Origin: Maratus speciosus
Taxonomy: Eukaryota > Arthropoda > Arachnida > Araneae > Salticidae
Length of the DNA stretch: 64,000 nucleotides
Direction: 5' to 3'
NCBI GenBank assembly: GCA_963932465.1
Contig: OZ010796.1
Coordinates: 73,473,974 to 73,537,973 of the forward strand
In this document: positions 60,101 through 64,000 of the stretch, in pieces
Numbering within the stretch: the stretch's first letter is position 1
Layout: the number at the start of each line of letters is the position of its first letter
Made by a program: the position numbers and the translations under genes
The notes under the pieces: model-generated
Seen by the model: the letters and a program-made list of their open reading frames with translations, nothing else
The model's database searches: none
Told to the model about the DNA's origin: nothing

Positions 60101-61081
60101 ACTGTCTGTGGCAATTGATCAGTTTCAACTGACATCACTCCCTAGCAACCAACTTGACAACTTTGTTTCCCCATTAGTTTTTCTGGGTTTTCTCCATTTT
60201 GATTGGCTAAGCGATAATATTTTCTAAAAAATTCAGTGATTTTGATTGGTTAGTAAAAAATTGGTGGGCACATAGTCACAGTGTTGAAACTGATCTATGG
60301 GTAGCAAGTCACCTCGGATTTCATTAGTAGTTAAAGGATTAAATGGGAATTCATGCAAAAAAGAAAATGCACATTTCATATTTCCTTGAACCTATATATC
60401 CTTGAATATATAAATGGTTAAAAAAAGAAAAATATTCATTTAGAAAAATACTTTTCTTTGTTTTCTAGACATGGCAAAGCAAAGCATTTTGTTTGAAATA
60501 TATAGTCCACTTTTATTAGTAGACCTATTAAGTAAATTTTTCATACAGTTTCTTTAATGGTATTTTAAAGTACCATCAGGGCATAAAGTGTTAAATAGGC
60601 ATATATTTTGACTTAAAGGTTTTTTTAATGTTTCATACTTTAGCACTATTATAGGTTTGTAGTATGCTGTGCTAAATCCTTAATTAAGTCATTTATAATT
60701 ATATTTTTATCAATTTTTCCACATTTTCTATGGTAAGGTGTTAAGACATATGAAAATTAATATATATATATTTTATTTTAGTCAGGAATGTACTGTGACA
60801 CTTACTAACACAGGAAAAGATATAGTTGAGAAAGTCGATATCAGTTTGCACTCTAAATTGAATAAAGGTATGTGAAATGGCCTTTATTTATGGCATAGTG
60901 TTTTGTTCAATACTTGTATACATAGTTCTGTTTCCTTTTACAGAGAAAGAATCTGCCTTTTTTACTTGGAGCAAAGAAAATTTGGACACTCAGTTACCTA
61001 TAGCAGTTGGGTCATCTGCTAGCTTTACACTATACATAAATGCTATTGGTGATTTTGTTAATCCATCAAGGTTGAAAACAG
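13265..61081 (+). CDS. TRAPPC9: TRAPPC9 (NIBP/Trs120), central 14 exons, partial gene
   Basis: Fourteen exons splice in frame into a 599-residue stretch that I recognise as TRAPPC9. The shared blocks, in order, include [20 protein letters not shown] near the start, [18 protein letters not shown], a GDVCEV...NPLPFEL block, a LSLPAESG block and [22 protein letters not shown]9 is the Trs120-type subunit of TRAPPII, a Golgi tethering complex and Rab exchange factor; the mammalian protein (NIBP) has also been linked to NF-kB signalling, and the fly homologue is brunelleschi. The full protein is about 1,100-1,200 residues, so this is roughly residues 200-800. All introns are GT-AG and all phases match, with no internal stop, so the gene looks functional. 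The first exon starts on the third base of a codon and the last ends on a first base, so exons are missing on both sides. The family call rests on remembered sequence, not a search. Confidence 0.95.
13531..17461. other. TRAPPC9 intron, 3.9 kb
   Basis: No exon in a compatible phase was seen. It holds a 30-bp tandem repeat at about 16201-16270 and an imperfect inverted pair (ATTCCAGCTGTTTCTATG and CATTGGAATAGCTGGAATAT) near 17000-17045. The - strand ORF at 16657-16839 shows no known motif. Confidence 0.5.
16201..16270. repeat. 30-bp tandem repeat, about 2.3 copies
   Basis: AACTGGAACGATATTTACCA and AACCGGAACAATATTTGTCA, each followed by TAATTTCATG, then a third start AACCGGAATA. Period 30 bp. 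Confidence 0.8.
17462..17592 (+). CDS. TRAPPC9: TRAPPC9 exon B
   Basis: Acceptor ttttttactgtag, donor gtaaaa. Two bases complete a Ser codon, then 43 codons run to a codon boundary. The protein has a Ser/Asn-rich start ([11 protein letters not shown]), then [20 protein letters not shown]. This matches the TRAPPC9 segment that begins the repeated helices after a variable loop. The loop is shorter here than in vertebrates. Confidence 0.88.
17731..17830 (+). repeat. Dispersed short repeat, copy 1
   Basis: GCCATGAATTGTCTAGGTAT and the following AAAACAGGCATGTG and CTCTAGTGACAAACTGTG blocks recur, inverted, at 22350-22443. Probably a short interspersed or MITE-type repeat; no ends defined. Confidence 0.55.
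19680..20380 (-). repeat. 30-33-bp minisatellite, AT-rich, about 22 copies
   Basis: Units of the form TTTTTTCCACGATCCTTTGA followed by TGAAATTTG(G/C), repeated with drift in sequence and length. Early copies (TCCACAATCCATTGATGATA) are more alike than later ones. The same family in reverse complement occupies 31195-31910, and a small patch lies near 63829. ORFs through it ([14 protein letters not shown] repeats) are repeat by-products. Confidence 0.85.
20805..21980. mobile_element. Fold-back element with tRNA-like arms
   Basis: 20805-21085 and 21722-21980 are imperfect inverted copies (for example GAGGTTGGGGACACACAATC at 20825 against its complement at the right end), with a spacer of about 640 bp holding AT microsatellites. 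Each arm carries a tRNA-like stretch: TGTGGCCGGATGGTACAGTT with an A-box-like TGGTACAGTTGG, then a B-box-like GGTTTTGATACTC. This suggests arms derived from a tRNA or a tRNA-derived SINE. Target duplication not identified. Confidence 0.75.
22350..22443 (-). repeat. Dispersed short repeat, copy 2 (inverted)
   Basis: Reverse complement of 17731-17830: the - strand reads GCAGCCATGTCTAGGTATAG then TAAAACAGGTATGTG and ATCTAGTGTCAAACTGTA. Confidence 0.55.
22589..23564. mobile_element. TA-CCGTAATTT-type MITE (ATAATCCGC repeats)
   Basis: The inverted ends TACCGTAATTTCCAGCCTAT plus AATCCGCAG are perfect over 29 bp, including the TA target. Subterminal motifs ATAATCCGCACC and ATAATCCGCACTT repeat inside the right end near 23480-23505, and CAGATAATATGCGCCGGA inside the left. 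976 bp, no transposase ORF. Confidence 0.88.
24040..25120 (+). mobile_element. Tigger/pogo-type element with decayed interior
   Basis: CAGTCAACTCCCTCTAATCT and the complement of the right end (CAGTCAACTCCCTCTAATCC) are inverted ends with one mismatch, flanked by TA at 24038-24039 and 25121-25122. A + strand patch near 24530-24650 reads [20 protein letters not shown] then [10 protein letters not shown], weakly like the C-terminal helix of Tigger/jerky transposases. The catalytic core is missing. A (TA)n(TAA)n microsatellite sits at 24708-24760. Confidence 0.8.
24708..24760. repeat. (TA)n(TAA)n microsatellite
   Basis: About 14 TA units run into 8 TAA units, inside the Tigger-type element. Confidence 0.9.
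25597..25665 (+). CDS. TRAPPC9: TRAPPC9 exon C
   Basis: Acceptor atctttatag, donor gtacag. Exactly 23 codons, phase 0 at both ends: [20 protein letters not shown] and three more residues. It is the counterpart of the vertebrate GVIELEACIKAVRVLA segment. Confidence 0.92.
26016..26087 (+). CDS. TRAPPC9: TRAPPC9 exon D
   Basis: Acceptor ttactttcag, donor gtgagt. Exactly 24 codons in phase 0: [20 protein letters not shown] then DVEK. It continues the helical repeat of exon C after a 350-bp intron. Confidence 0.92.
26381..26412. repeat. Poly-T run of 32
   Basis: 32 uninterrupted T in the intron between exons D and E. The all-Lys N-terminus of the antisense ORF there is an artefact of it. Confidence 0.95.
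26681..26959. mobile_element. piggyBac-like MITE (TTAA target)
   Basis: TTAA at 26677-26680 and 26960-26963 flanks ends CCCTATGTTAGGCATGC and GCACCTAATGCAGGG, inverted with some mismatches. A GTGACATATGTCAC palindrome follows the left end. 279 bp, non-coding. CCC ends with a TTAA target fit the piggyBac group. Confidence 0.75.
27053..27181 (+). CDS. TRAPPC9: TRAPPC9 exon E
   Basis: Acceptor ttttcttttcag, donor gtatgt. Exactly 43 codons in phase 0, from [20 protein letters not shown] to [14 protein letters not shown](A/S)..FFKR is one of the best conserved TRAPPC9 motifs. Confidence 0.95.
28157..28344. mobile_element. Hairpin MITE, left part
   Basis: TGAAAACAAAACAAATCACA (28199) onward to GTGTATACAAC (28328) is a near-complete palindrome once the hAT-like insert is removed: 43 bp of the left arm match the joined right arm (28328-28344 plus 32199-32224) with one mismatch. 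The inner arms AATAGTTAAAAACTAA also pair. A half copy of the same MITE is at 44738-44806. Confidence 0.8.
28608..28732 (+). pseudogene. Tc1-like transposase fragment, central part, inverted
   Basis: Reads [20 protein letters not shown] then [20 protein letters not shown]. QEDWxxxLFTDExxxxL is the region of the first catalytic Asp (FTDE) in Tc1-type transposases. It lies head-on to the N-terminal fragment downstream and overlaps its end, so a rearrangement has inverted it. Confidence 0.72.
28713..29484 (-). pseudogene. Tc1-like transposase, N-terminal half with terminus
   Basis: The - strand begins at a Tc1-type end (complement CACTGGTCATCAAAATTAAG, TA-flanked near 29484). Further in come [16 protein letters not shown] (first helix-turn-helix), [12 protein letters not shown] (GRPK-like linker), and [20 protein letters not shown] then [20 protein letters not shown] (second HTH). 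It ends in a Cys-rich patch and [10 protein letters not shown], where the FTDE region should be. Frameshifts separate the parts. Confidence 0.75.
29485..31190. other. Unassigned part of the hAT-like element
   Basis: The - strand ORF at 29493-29861 (122 codons, contains PWFCPAISF) has no motif I recognise. Around 30680-30960 the sequence is less AT-rich, with several CpG-containing words (ACGTTCGGCAGAG), like a promoter or LTR piece, but no paired copy is in the window. An AT microsatellite lies at 30127-30150. Confidence 0.35.
31195..31910 (+). repeat. 30-33-bp minisatellite, second locus
   Basis: Units such as GAATTTCGTCAAAAGATCGT followed by GGAAAAAA are the reverse complement of the array at 19680-20380. 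Copies drift more here. It ends near a C12-15/A20 run at 31955-31986. Confidence 0.82.
32192..32266. mobile_element. Hairpin MITE, right part
   Basis: CATTTAGTAACATTGTGATT and the following TGTTTTGTTTTCA complete the right arm. Weaker pairing continues outward through TTTTACAGTAAC to about 32266. Confidence 0.78.
32433..32502 (+). CDS. TRAPPC9: TRAPPC9 exon F
   Basis: Acceptor attttattttag, donor gtaagt. 23 codons plus one base: [20 protein letters not shown] then FPK. The next intron is only 84 bp. Confidence 0.92.
32587..32680 (+). CDS. TRAPPC9: TRAPPC9 exon G
   Basis: Acceptor aattattatag, donor gtaaga. Two bases complete Asp, then 30 codons and two trailing bases. The protein [20 protein letters not shown] and its continuation match the vertebrate GW..VQ..LLHELV helix. 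Confidence 0.92.
32681..34813. other. TRAPPC9 intron, 2.1 kb
   Basis: AT-rich, with a poly-C run at 34334-34350 and a short TA microsatellite near 34777. No exon or named element recognised. Confidence 0.45.
34334..34350. repeat. Poly-C run of 17
   Basis: One of several long G or C runs in otherwise AT-rich DNA (also about 310, 3821, 13033, 31955, 52081 and 62105). May be a genome-wide trait. Confidence 0.9.
34814..34990 (+). CDS. TRAPPC9: TRAPPC9 exon H
   Basis: Acceptor cccttccaag, donor gtatgt. One base completes Arg, then 58 codons and two trailing bases. It reads [20 protein letters not shown], a Cys-containing [11 protein letters not shown] segment, and [16 protein letters not shown]. 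The last block matches the vertebrate GGLTLPPVPFTKLPIV segment just before the beta-sandwich part. Confidence 0.94.
35078..35223 (+). CDS. TRAPPC9: TRAPPC9 exon I
   Basis: Acceptor ttttatttag, donor gtgtgt, after an 87-bp intron. One base completes Lys, then 48 codons and one base. It begins [16 protein letters not shown], then a stretch with [18 protein letters not shown]. The FIYSPI motif is shared with vertebrate TRAPPC9, followed by a short charged linker. Confidence 0.94.
36831..36962. repeat. 38-bp tandem repeat, about 3.4 copies
   Basis: Unit ACATGATTACCAAGTGTATT followed by TGAAATATCAAGCGTATT. The first copy has a small insertion. Confidence 0.8.
38280..38668. mobile_element. piggyBac-like MITE (TTAA target), 389 bp
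   Basis: TTAA at 38276-38279 and 38669-38672. Left end CCCTTTCAGGGGTAAG, right end complement CCCTATTAAAGGGTTTAC. Imperfect inverted ends, no ORF. Confidence 0.65.
38788..38873 (+). CDS. TRAPPC9: TRAPPC9 exon J
   Basis: Acceptor ttttattgcag, donor gtaaga. Two bases complete Asp, then 28 codons to a codon boundary: [20 protein letters not shown] then FELKVTHM. This opens the first Ig-like beta region (WVxGDVCEVxLxVxNPxPFEL). It is followed by the 16.4-kb intron. Confidence 0.95.
39127..41260. repeat. Satellite array, about 15 monomers of about 143 bp
   Basis: Each monomer has AAAATGACCCACTAAT, then GAATTTTCTCGAACA, CCCAATGGTCTTTTCGTGCC, AAAATTTAGTCAAAATCG and TTAGCTTGACCC. Starts of the TGACCCACTAAT block fall at about 39169, 39437, 39585, 39865, 40004, 40153, 40296, 40438, 40575, 40708, 40855, 40999 and 41148, so spacing is 133-149 bp. 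It is preceded by a small stem-loop GACCGAGCTTAGCCGGTC (39052) and followed by (AC)n and TTTTGCTCGCATTATAG, which may be the ends of the mobile element from which the array grew. Confidence 0.9.
41261..43180. other. AT-rich intron DNA without recognised features
   Basis: The + strand ORF at 42538-42828 shows no motif and no splice-compatible homology to TRAPPC9. Nothing else supported. Confidence 0.4.
43181..43249. repeat. 18-bp tandem repeat
   Basis: AAATCTTATATTACCTTT-type unit, about 3.5 copies. The 6-residue LNLILx repeat in one frame reflects it. Confidence 0.75.
43252..43933. mobile_element. Tigger/pogo-type MITE, second full copy
   Basis: Starts CAGTACACTCCCTCAAATCC and ends in the inverted GCAAATTTGAGTGAGTCTAG. 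The interior matches 5216-5887 reversed (for example GATGTAAACAATGAAACTTT at the left here, its complement at the right there). Confidence 0.78.
44738..44806. mobile_element. Half copy of the hairpin MITE
   Basis: GTTTACTAAATGGTGTATAC followed by AAAGTTAAAAAC and AACATTAAAATAAAATTA parallels 28220-28290. The second arm is missing; the Tigger-like element begins 6 bp later. Confidence 0.6.
46930..47123. mobile_element. piggyBac-like MITE, 194 bp
   Basis: Perfect inverted ends CCCTTTCGAGACGG and CCGTCTCGAAAGGG. Target TTAA on the left (46926-46929) and TTAG on the right, one base changed. Interior non-coding. Confidence 0.8.
47247..47605. mobile_element. TA-CCGTATTTTATGG-type MITE (GGCGTTTACG repeats)
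   Basis: TACCGTATTTTATGGAAGAA plus ACGCCGC is perfectly inverted at the right end (27 bp with the TA). Inside, GCGGCGTTTACGA and near variants (GCGACGTTTACAAC, GCGGCGATTACGA) recur. 359 bp, no ORF. Confidence 0.88.
48118..48153. repeat. (AT)n microsatellite
   Basis: About 18 AT units. Similar shorter tracts lie at 46865 and 48196. Confidence 0.9.
48239..48496 (+). other. Unassigned ORF, 85 codons, inside the TTAA element
   Basis: Reads [20 protein letters not shown], then [13 protein letters not shown] and [20 protein letters not shown]. It is less AT-biased than its surroundings and its 3' part (TGCTGCGTCAGGCTATCACA) recurs at 51108. No family recognised; it may be part of a lost element gene. 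Confidence 0.3.
49356..50170 (+). pseudogene. YqaJ-type (PD-D/ExK) nuclease pseudogene
   Basis: Frame 1 reads [36 protein letters not shown], and [21 protein letters not shown] frameshift then gives [20 protein letters not shown], later [20 protein letters not shown], and after another shift [20 protein letters not shown] then IDPRYTR. This is the YqaJ/lambda-exonuclease-like fold: PDG followed by ExK (EIK) are the metal-binding catalytic residues, and QxQxQL follows. Such genes are common in arthropod genomes and linked to DNA transposons. At least two frameshifts and a stop make it dead. Its 3' part sits in an inverted repeat with 51002-51095. Confidence 0.82.
50117..50215 (+). repeat. Inverted repeat, left arm
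   Basis: About 97 bp covering the YqaJ C-terminal tail (GATGTCCAATGGCTGATTCC). Its complement, with a handful of changes, is at 51002-51095. Confidence 0.8.
51002..51095 (-). repeat. Inverted repeat, right arm
   Basis: The + strand reads TTTTTGTAATTGGAACTATA then TGACTAACGGTTTAGGAATC, the reverse complement of 50117-50215. The spacer is about 790 bp. Confidence 0.8.
51178..52330. repeat. Diverged tandem duplication, period about 770 bp
   Basis: 51178-51560 and 51951-52330 align: ATTTAAATATGCAG(C/A)G, CAAACATATTATGTTT, TTTCAGTTAATATTGTTA and GATATTTTTGGTGG occur in both, in the same order. A G-run of 15 lies in the second copy (52081-52095). Confidence 0.75.
53692..53940 (-). pseudogene. Tigger-like transposase C-terminal remnant
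   Basis: 82 acidic codons: [32 protein letters not shown], ending [16 protein letters not shown] and a stop. In another frame just upstream lies [16 protein letters not shown]. An acidic tail ending in a short helix (ShxxAlxxLexxl) is the pattern of pogo/Tigger transposase C-termini. Position and strand agree with the flanking inverted ends. The catalytic domain is absent, so the call rests on context. Confidence 0.4.
54280..55252. other. AT-rich intron DNA before exon K
   Basis: Includes a loose tandem repeat near 54490-54590 (ATGCAGTAGCAACATC and GTATGCAATGGCGACATC types). No exon. Confidence 0.4.
55253..55376 (+). CDS. TRAPPC9: TRAPPC9 exon K
   Basis: Acceptor ttatttaaatag, donor gtataa. 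41 codons plus one base: [20 protein letters not shown], then [20 protein letters not shown] and L. It matches the vertebrate [13 protein letters not shown]...L.G.P segment. The single trailing G can join either exon L (GGT, Gly) or the candidate alternative exon at 56658 (GTG, Val). Confidence 0.94.
55377..56444. other. Intron DNA after exon K
   Basis: AT-rich, with short direct repeats (TTATTTATCATT) near 55920. No exon or named element. Confidence 0.4.
56445..56640. mobile_element. Degraded fragment of the palindromic Tc1-like family
   Basis: GTTAAATTTGGTTGAAAACT then TGATATAAGCTAAAAAC and GAATATATGTGATATTCTTA parallel 11118-11240 of the element at 10211. The fragment lies immediately upstream of the acceptor-like site at 56644-56657. 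Confidence 0.65.
56658..56875 (+). CDS. Candidate alternative last exon of TRAPPC9
   Basis: An open stretch of 72 codons plus stop follows the acceptor-like tatttctattttgcag. If spliced to exon K, the trailing G plus TG gives Val and the frame runs through [36 protein letters not shown] and [18 protein letters not shown] to TAA. An AATAAA lies at 56953-56958, 78 bp past the stop. The result would be a truncated TRAPPC9 lacking everything after exon K. I do not recognise the peptide in any family. A Tc1-like fragment ends just upstream. It could also be a chance ORF or a fragment of an unknown element; no homology is claimed. Confidence 0.35.
57110..57128 (+). repeat. Left 19-bp flanking direct repeat of the tRNA-like array
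   Basis: TTTGAAGTACTACTACTTG, repeated exactly at 58975-58993. The first six bases of the right copy could also belong to the array unit, so 13-19 bp are duplicated. Confidence 0.85.
57244..57314 (-). tRNA. tRNA-like gene, inverted copy
   Basis: The same 71-nt cloverleaf as at 57865, on the - strand, with one change in the T arm (CCTGG for CCCGG) that breaks a T-stem pair. Confidence 0.5.
57544..57609 (+). tRNA. tRNA-like gene, 5'-truncated copy
   Basis: Begins at the inversion junction. The first five acceptor-stem bases are replaced by AATTT-derived sequence, so the acceptor stem cannot form; D, anticodon and T arms remain. Confidence 0.45.
57865..57935 (+). tRNA. tRNA-like gene with complete cloverleaf, copy 1
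   Basis: The acceptor stem TTCCATG/CATGGAA pairs perfectly (7 bp). D arm GTTT-AGCGGTA-GAAC, anticodon stem TCAGT/ACTGA (5 bp), variable loop TGAC, T arm CCGGG-TTCGATT-CCCGG. The A box TGGTTTAGCGG and B box GGTTCGATTCC fit the Pol III consensus exactly, and TTTTT follows 2 bp after the gene. The anticodon loop is GCGCTAT: the triplet would be GCT (Ser), but U33 is replaced by C and the long variable arm of Ser tRNAs is missing, so a working tRNA-Ser is unlikely. Best called a tRNA-like Pol III cassette. Confidence 0.55.
58191..58261 (+). tRNA. tRNA-like gene, copy 2
   Basis: Identical to the cassette at 57865, including the boxes and the T5 terminator. Confidence 0.55.
58517..58587 (+). tRNA. 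tRNA-like gene, copy 3
   Basis: Identical to the cassette at 57865. Confidence 0.55.
58843..58913 (+). tRNA. tRNA-like gene, copy 4
   Basis: Identical to the cassette at 57865. The unit then breaks off after TTTTCATTTGAA, where the right flanking repeat begins. Confidence 0.55.
58975..58993 (+). repeat. Right 19-bp flanking direct repeat of the tRNA-like array
   Basis: Exact copy of 57110-57128. Confidence 0.85.
58994..59548. other. Intron DNA before exon L
   Basis: AT-rich; no recognised element or exon. Confidence 0.4.
59549..59759 (+). CDS. TRAPPC9: TRAPPC9 exon L
   Basis: Acceptor tttctatag, donor gtatga. Two bases complete Gly, then 69 codons and two bases. It starts [20 protein letters not shown] and contains [20 protein letters not shown], the counterpart of the vertebrate VEVIPALPRLQISTSLPRS motif, then a Ser/Thr-rich loop ending LYAGE. 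Confidence 0.95.
59760..60781. other. TRAPPC9 intron, 1.0 kb
   Basis: Near 59835-59885 AAACACCACAAAAAGAGGTC is directly repeated once as AAACACCAAAAAAAGAGGTC. The segment 60050-60330 is less AT-rich, contains two TTTTGATTGG words, and may be an old repeat. No exon. Confidence 0.45.
60782..60867 (+). CDS. TRAPPC9: TRAPPC9 exon M
   Basis: Acceptor ttttattttag, donor gtatgt. One base completes Ser, then 28 codons and one base: [20 protein letters not shown] then SLHSKLNK. It is a beta-strand segment equivalent to the vertebrate ES..L.IRLEN.G...LEK.EV block. Confidence 0.92.
60944..61081 (+). CDS. TRAPPC9: TRAPPC9 exon N (last in window)
   Basis: Acceptor ccttttacag, donor gtattg, after a 76-bp intron. 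Two bases complete Glu, then 45 codons and one base. It reads [20 protein letters not shown], then [20 protein letters not shown] and SRLKT. The F.SWK.E..... FPL.PG..A.FTI pattern is that of vertebrate TRAPPC9. The next exon must start in phase 1 and was not found before 64000. Confidence 0.92.
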
Positions 61082-63146
61082 GTATTGACGTCTATTTTTG
61101 AAAAAGTTTACTATAGAAAATTTTCATTAAATCTTTATTTGATGCAATGATTTTATCTATATCAGCTTTATTTTGTTCAATTCATAATGATAAAAGAGAT
61201 TAATGTACTTAATTGGCTCTATACTGTATTGCAATAATATGAATCTGTCAAGACCAAAGCAAGTTTGGATAATTGAACATATTATATAAGACATAAACAT
61301 ACTGACTGCCATATTAAAGATCTTAAGCTTAAGAATTTCTATTTTTTCAGATAGTTTCAGTTGCTATTTTGTTTTTTAGAATTTTTATGTTTTACTTCCA
61401 CTTTTTTCTTTAATAAAGAAAAATAATGTATGTTTAAGTCATAAGATTAGAAAAGAAAAGAGGTTGATATAAGTTTGGATTATTGGTTGTTCAGTTAATT
61501 GGAATTTGAATATCTCCTCTGTACTGTAAGAGGAAACAAATTAATGATTAAATCACATTTTCTAATTACTCTCATAATATCGCAAACATGTTTCAACAAA
61601 TTTGTTCAAATCTGTATGAGAAAATATTCAGTAAATCTGTTTATTTTTGAGTAGTACCTTGGAAATTAGAAAAAAAAATTAGTTGTTGTACACCTGATCT
61701 TTGTGAATATTACTAGAAAGGATTATGGATAATTCAGTATCACAGTATGGCTTAATATGTTTGTGTTAATGTTTCATGAAACCTTGAGTAAACAAACTAG
61801 TACTTTGTGATGCTGCTAGGCAGCACCAGTTCCCTTTAGAACATTGAAGTGCAGCAGCATCAGATTTGGTCAGTACTTTGGAGAGTGACCTGCTGGTGAC
61901 ACTTGCTGTTAGCACCTTGTAGATACCACAATGCATTTTAAAGTGTGATCTGTTACTTGTGTTTGCTTTTACTAAAACTTCTGATAATTTGTAATAAAGG
62001 TAGTTCTTTTTTCGTATTTAATGCATGTTTTAATTTAACGTTTTTCTTAACAAGTTAAATAAAATGAATAACAGGGTTAGCAAAAAACAGAGTTTTCTTT
62101 TTTAACCCCCCCCCCCCCCAAAAAAAAAATAAAATAAAAATAAATTGTTGTTTAAACTAGGTTTTTTTATTTAAATCGATATTTTTACATTTCCTATTGC
62201 ATATACATGCACATTTGTTGATATAAACATTTTTTGATACTATATAAGTAATAATACTTCATCCAAAGATAACTAAATAGCTGCAGTCAGTTATGTAGAA
62301 AATTCAAATCATTTAAAATTTAAACATTTTTAGTAATAGCTATGTCTTATGCTTAAGGCAGTATTAAAAAAAAAATATTTTTTCCTGCTCAACAACTTGA
62401 AATTTTCTGACACATTTTCAACTTATTTATAAAAGTAAAAACATGAAACTTGCTGACGTAATTTTTGAAGAGATCTATAAGCGGCCATGTGTTTTCATTT
62501 TTCTCTGTTAATTAGAACTTGGTTTATAAATAATCATTTTCTCAGTATGACCCATTTTTTTTTTCATTCCCAGCTCTCTTGCTTTGGAAAATTTGGTTCA
62601 AAATGCCAACTTTAGCAGCATTTTTTGCTATGTATTCTGCCTTTATCAAAAATTCAACAAACACGACACATTATATAGTTTCTGAATAAGAGGATCTACC
62701 AATTTAATGCATTTTAGAAAAAAATGAATTTAAAAATGAGTCAGAAAATAAGCAGTTTCGATTAAAGTACACCCTTCAATAATAACTTCCCTCCATAGTT
62801 AAACTTTGATATCTTCAATCTTGTTATCAAAAATCCTTTAATTAATAATGATAAATAAATATTCAACATACTTTCATTATTATAATTTATTAATAGAATA
62901 GATTTTTTCACATCTATTGAAAATATTTTCATTGAAATCCTCGTTGTTTGGTATGTCTGATTTTTTTGTCAGGGCACTAAATGAGCAATTATGATCTTTT
63001 CTGATTAAATTCAAATATTCAAAAGAAAACCTTTCATAAGGAATTCCTAAAATGCTTTTACATTTAGCAGTTGAGTTTTTACACCTCCTTTTAAGAAGTA
63101 ATGCATATTGTCACTTCACATTTTTCTCCCAAAAGTACCAGTTTTA

Positions 63147-63179
<33 letters not shown>

Positions 63180-64000
63180 ACAAAATAAGCTGAAAAAACC
63201 TATTTACCAGCTTTTTTGGGTACTGAAAATATTATCTATTTTGAAATTCCTTCACAAAAAGTTGTCACGCACTAAAAGATTTCAATAGCTGTCAGACTTA
63301 ATAAAGAGGTTCTTTTTCTAATCTATTTTATTATATATATTTCTTTTACATAGCTATATTAGGAATTATTTGCAAGCATTATTTTTATGAAACCTTGATG
63401 TTTCAAGTAAACCTTATATCAACTACCTGCCCTTCTGTTTTCCTGTTATGTTCAAGATATTGGGTTTTAATTGTTTTATAAAGCATTTAAATATATCTTG
63501 TTACATAATTTAGTTAAAAGTAATTTCAATAGAACTTTGATTTAAAAGTTTAAAAGAATATATAATTATTTTTTTTAATACCCAATCTCTTGTGCCATTT
63601 GGATTATAGAAGCCCACACCAATAACAGATTTTCTCTACCTTGACTGCAATAATTTTTTGCAGTGAAAATTAGTTCATTGAACTAATCTTTCCTTCTTGA
63701 CCTAACCAATTCATTCACGATTATAAATAAAGTCATCTTCAAAACTGCAAATCTCATCATGGGGCTGTGGAAAAAAATGCAACTTTGATCAGCGATTGCA
63801 GAAAAAGTTGAGAATTTTTTTAATATGCTAAAAAAAATAATGAATTTTGTCAATTGGTCACAGAAAAAGCATGAATTTTGTCAATCAGTTGCGTAAAAGT
63901 CGGCGATCGGTCACAAAATTTACAATTTATTCTCTCCATAGGGATTTTTCAAAAATCCTTATTATATTTATAAAAAAAATCCCCTTGCCAACAAAAGTTT
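61082..64000. other. Start of the TRAPPC9 intron after exon N
   Basis: No phase-1 exon with TRAPPC9-like sequence was seen. It holds a C/A run near 62105-62129, a poly-A run of 30 at 63148-63177 and a small patch of the 30-33-bp minisatellite near 63829. Confidence 0.45.
63829..63905 (+). repeat. 30-33-bp minisatellite family, third patch
   Basis: ATGAATTTTGTCAATTGGTC then CATGAATTTTGTCAATCAGT, with ACAGAAAAA between, match the units at 31195-31910. Confidence 0.6.

Noticed and set aside
61082..64000. Next TRAPPC9 exon
   Set aside because: No phase-1 exon with the expected conserved sequence was found; the ORF at 63052 is driven by a poly-A run.

Overview
This is nuclear DNA of an animal: AT-rich, with spliced genes and many transposable elements. 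Three things suggest an arthropod, most likely a chelicerate such as a spider: a metazoan-type TRAPPC9 gene in kilobase introns, many Tc1/mariner, pogo/Tigger, piggyBac-like and hAT-like elements, and long runs of G or C in an AT-rich background. The species call is an inference; no marker gene settles it.

One real protein gene is visible. Fourteen exons on the + strand, from 13265 to 61081, encode the middle of TRAPPC9 (NIBP, yeast Trs120), a subunit of the Golgi TRAPPII tethering complex. They join in frame over 599 residues with GT-AG introns throughout. Introns are either tiny (76-87 bp) or up to 16.4 kb. The N-terminal exons (about the first 200 residues) and the C-terminal exons were not found, so the gene probably runs past both ends of the window. 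A fifteenth, phase-compatible open exon at 56658-56875, with a stop codon and an AATAAA, may be an alternative last exon.

Region by region. 1-13264: a decayed Copia-type LTR retrotransposon on the - strand (1126-5903), with a mariner remnant in one LTR and Tigger pieces in the other; a conserved-protein pseudogene cut by that LTR; a LINE reverse-transcriptase fragment; two MITEs; and a Tc1-like element that is almost one perfect palindrome. 13265-38873: TRAPPC9 exons whose introns carry a minisatellite, a fold-back element with tRNA-like arms, several MITEs, and a hAT-like element inserted in a hairpin MITE. 38874-55252: one 16.4 kb intron holding a satellite of about 143-bp monomers, then a Tigger-like element split by an 8.3 kb TTAA-flanked element that carries a YqaJ-type nuclease pseudogene and further MITEs. 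55253-64000: the last visible exons, the candidate alternative exon, and an array of 326-bp units each bearing a tRNA-like Pol III cassette, flanked by a 19-bp direct repeat.

Apart from TRAPPC9 and possibly the tRNA-like cassettes, everything seen is decayed or non-autonomous mobile DNA. The two most unusual features are the tRNA-like tandem array and the candidate alternative TRAPPC9 3' exon beside a Tc1-like fragment.
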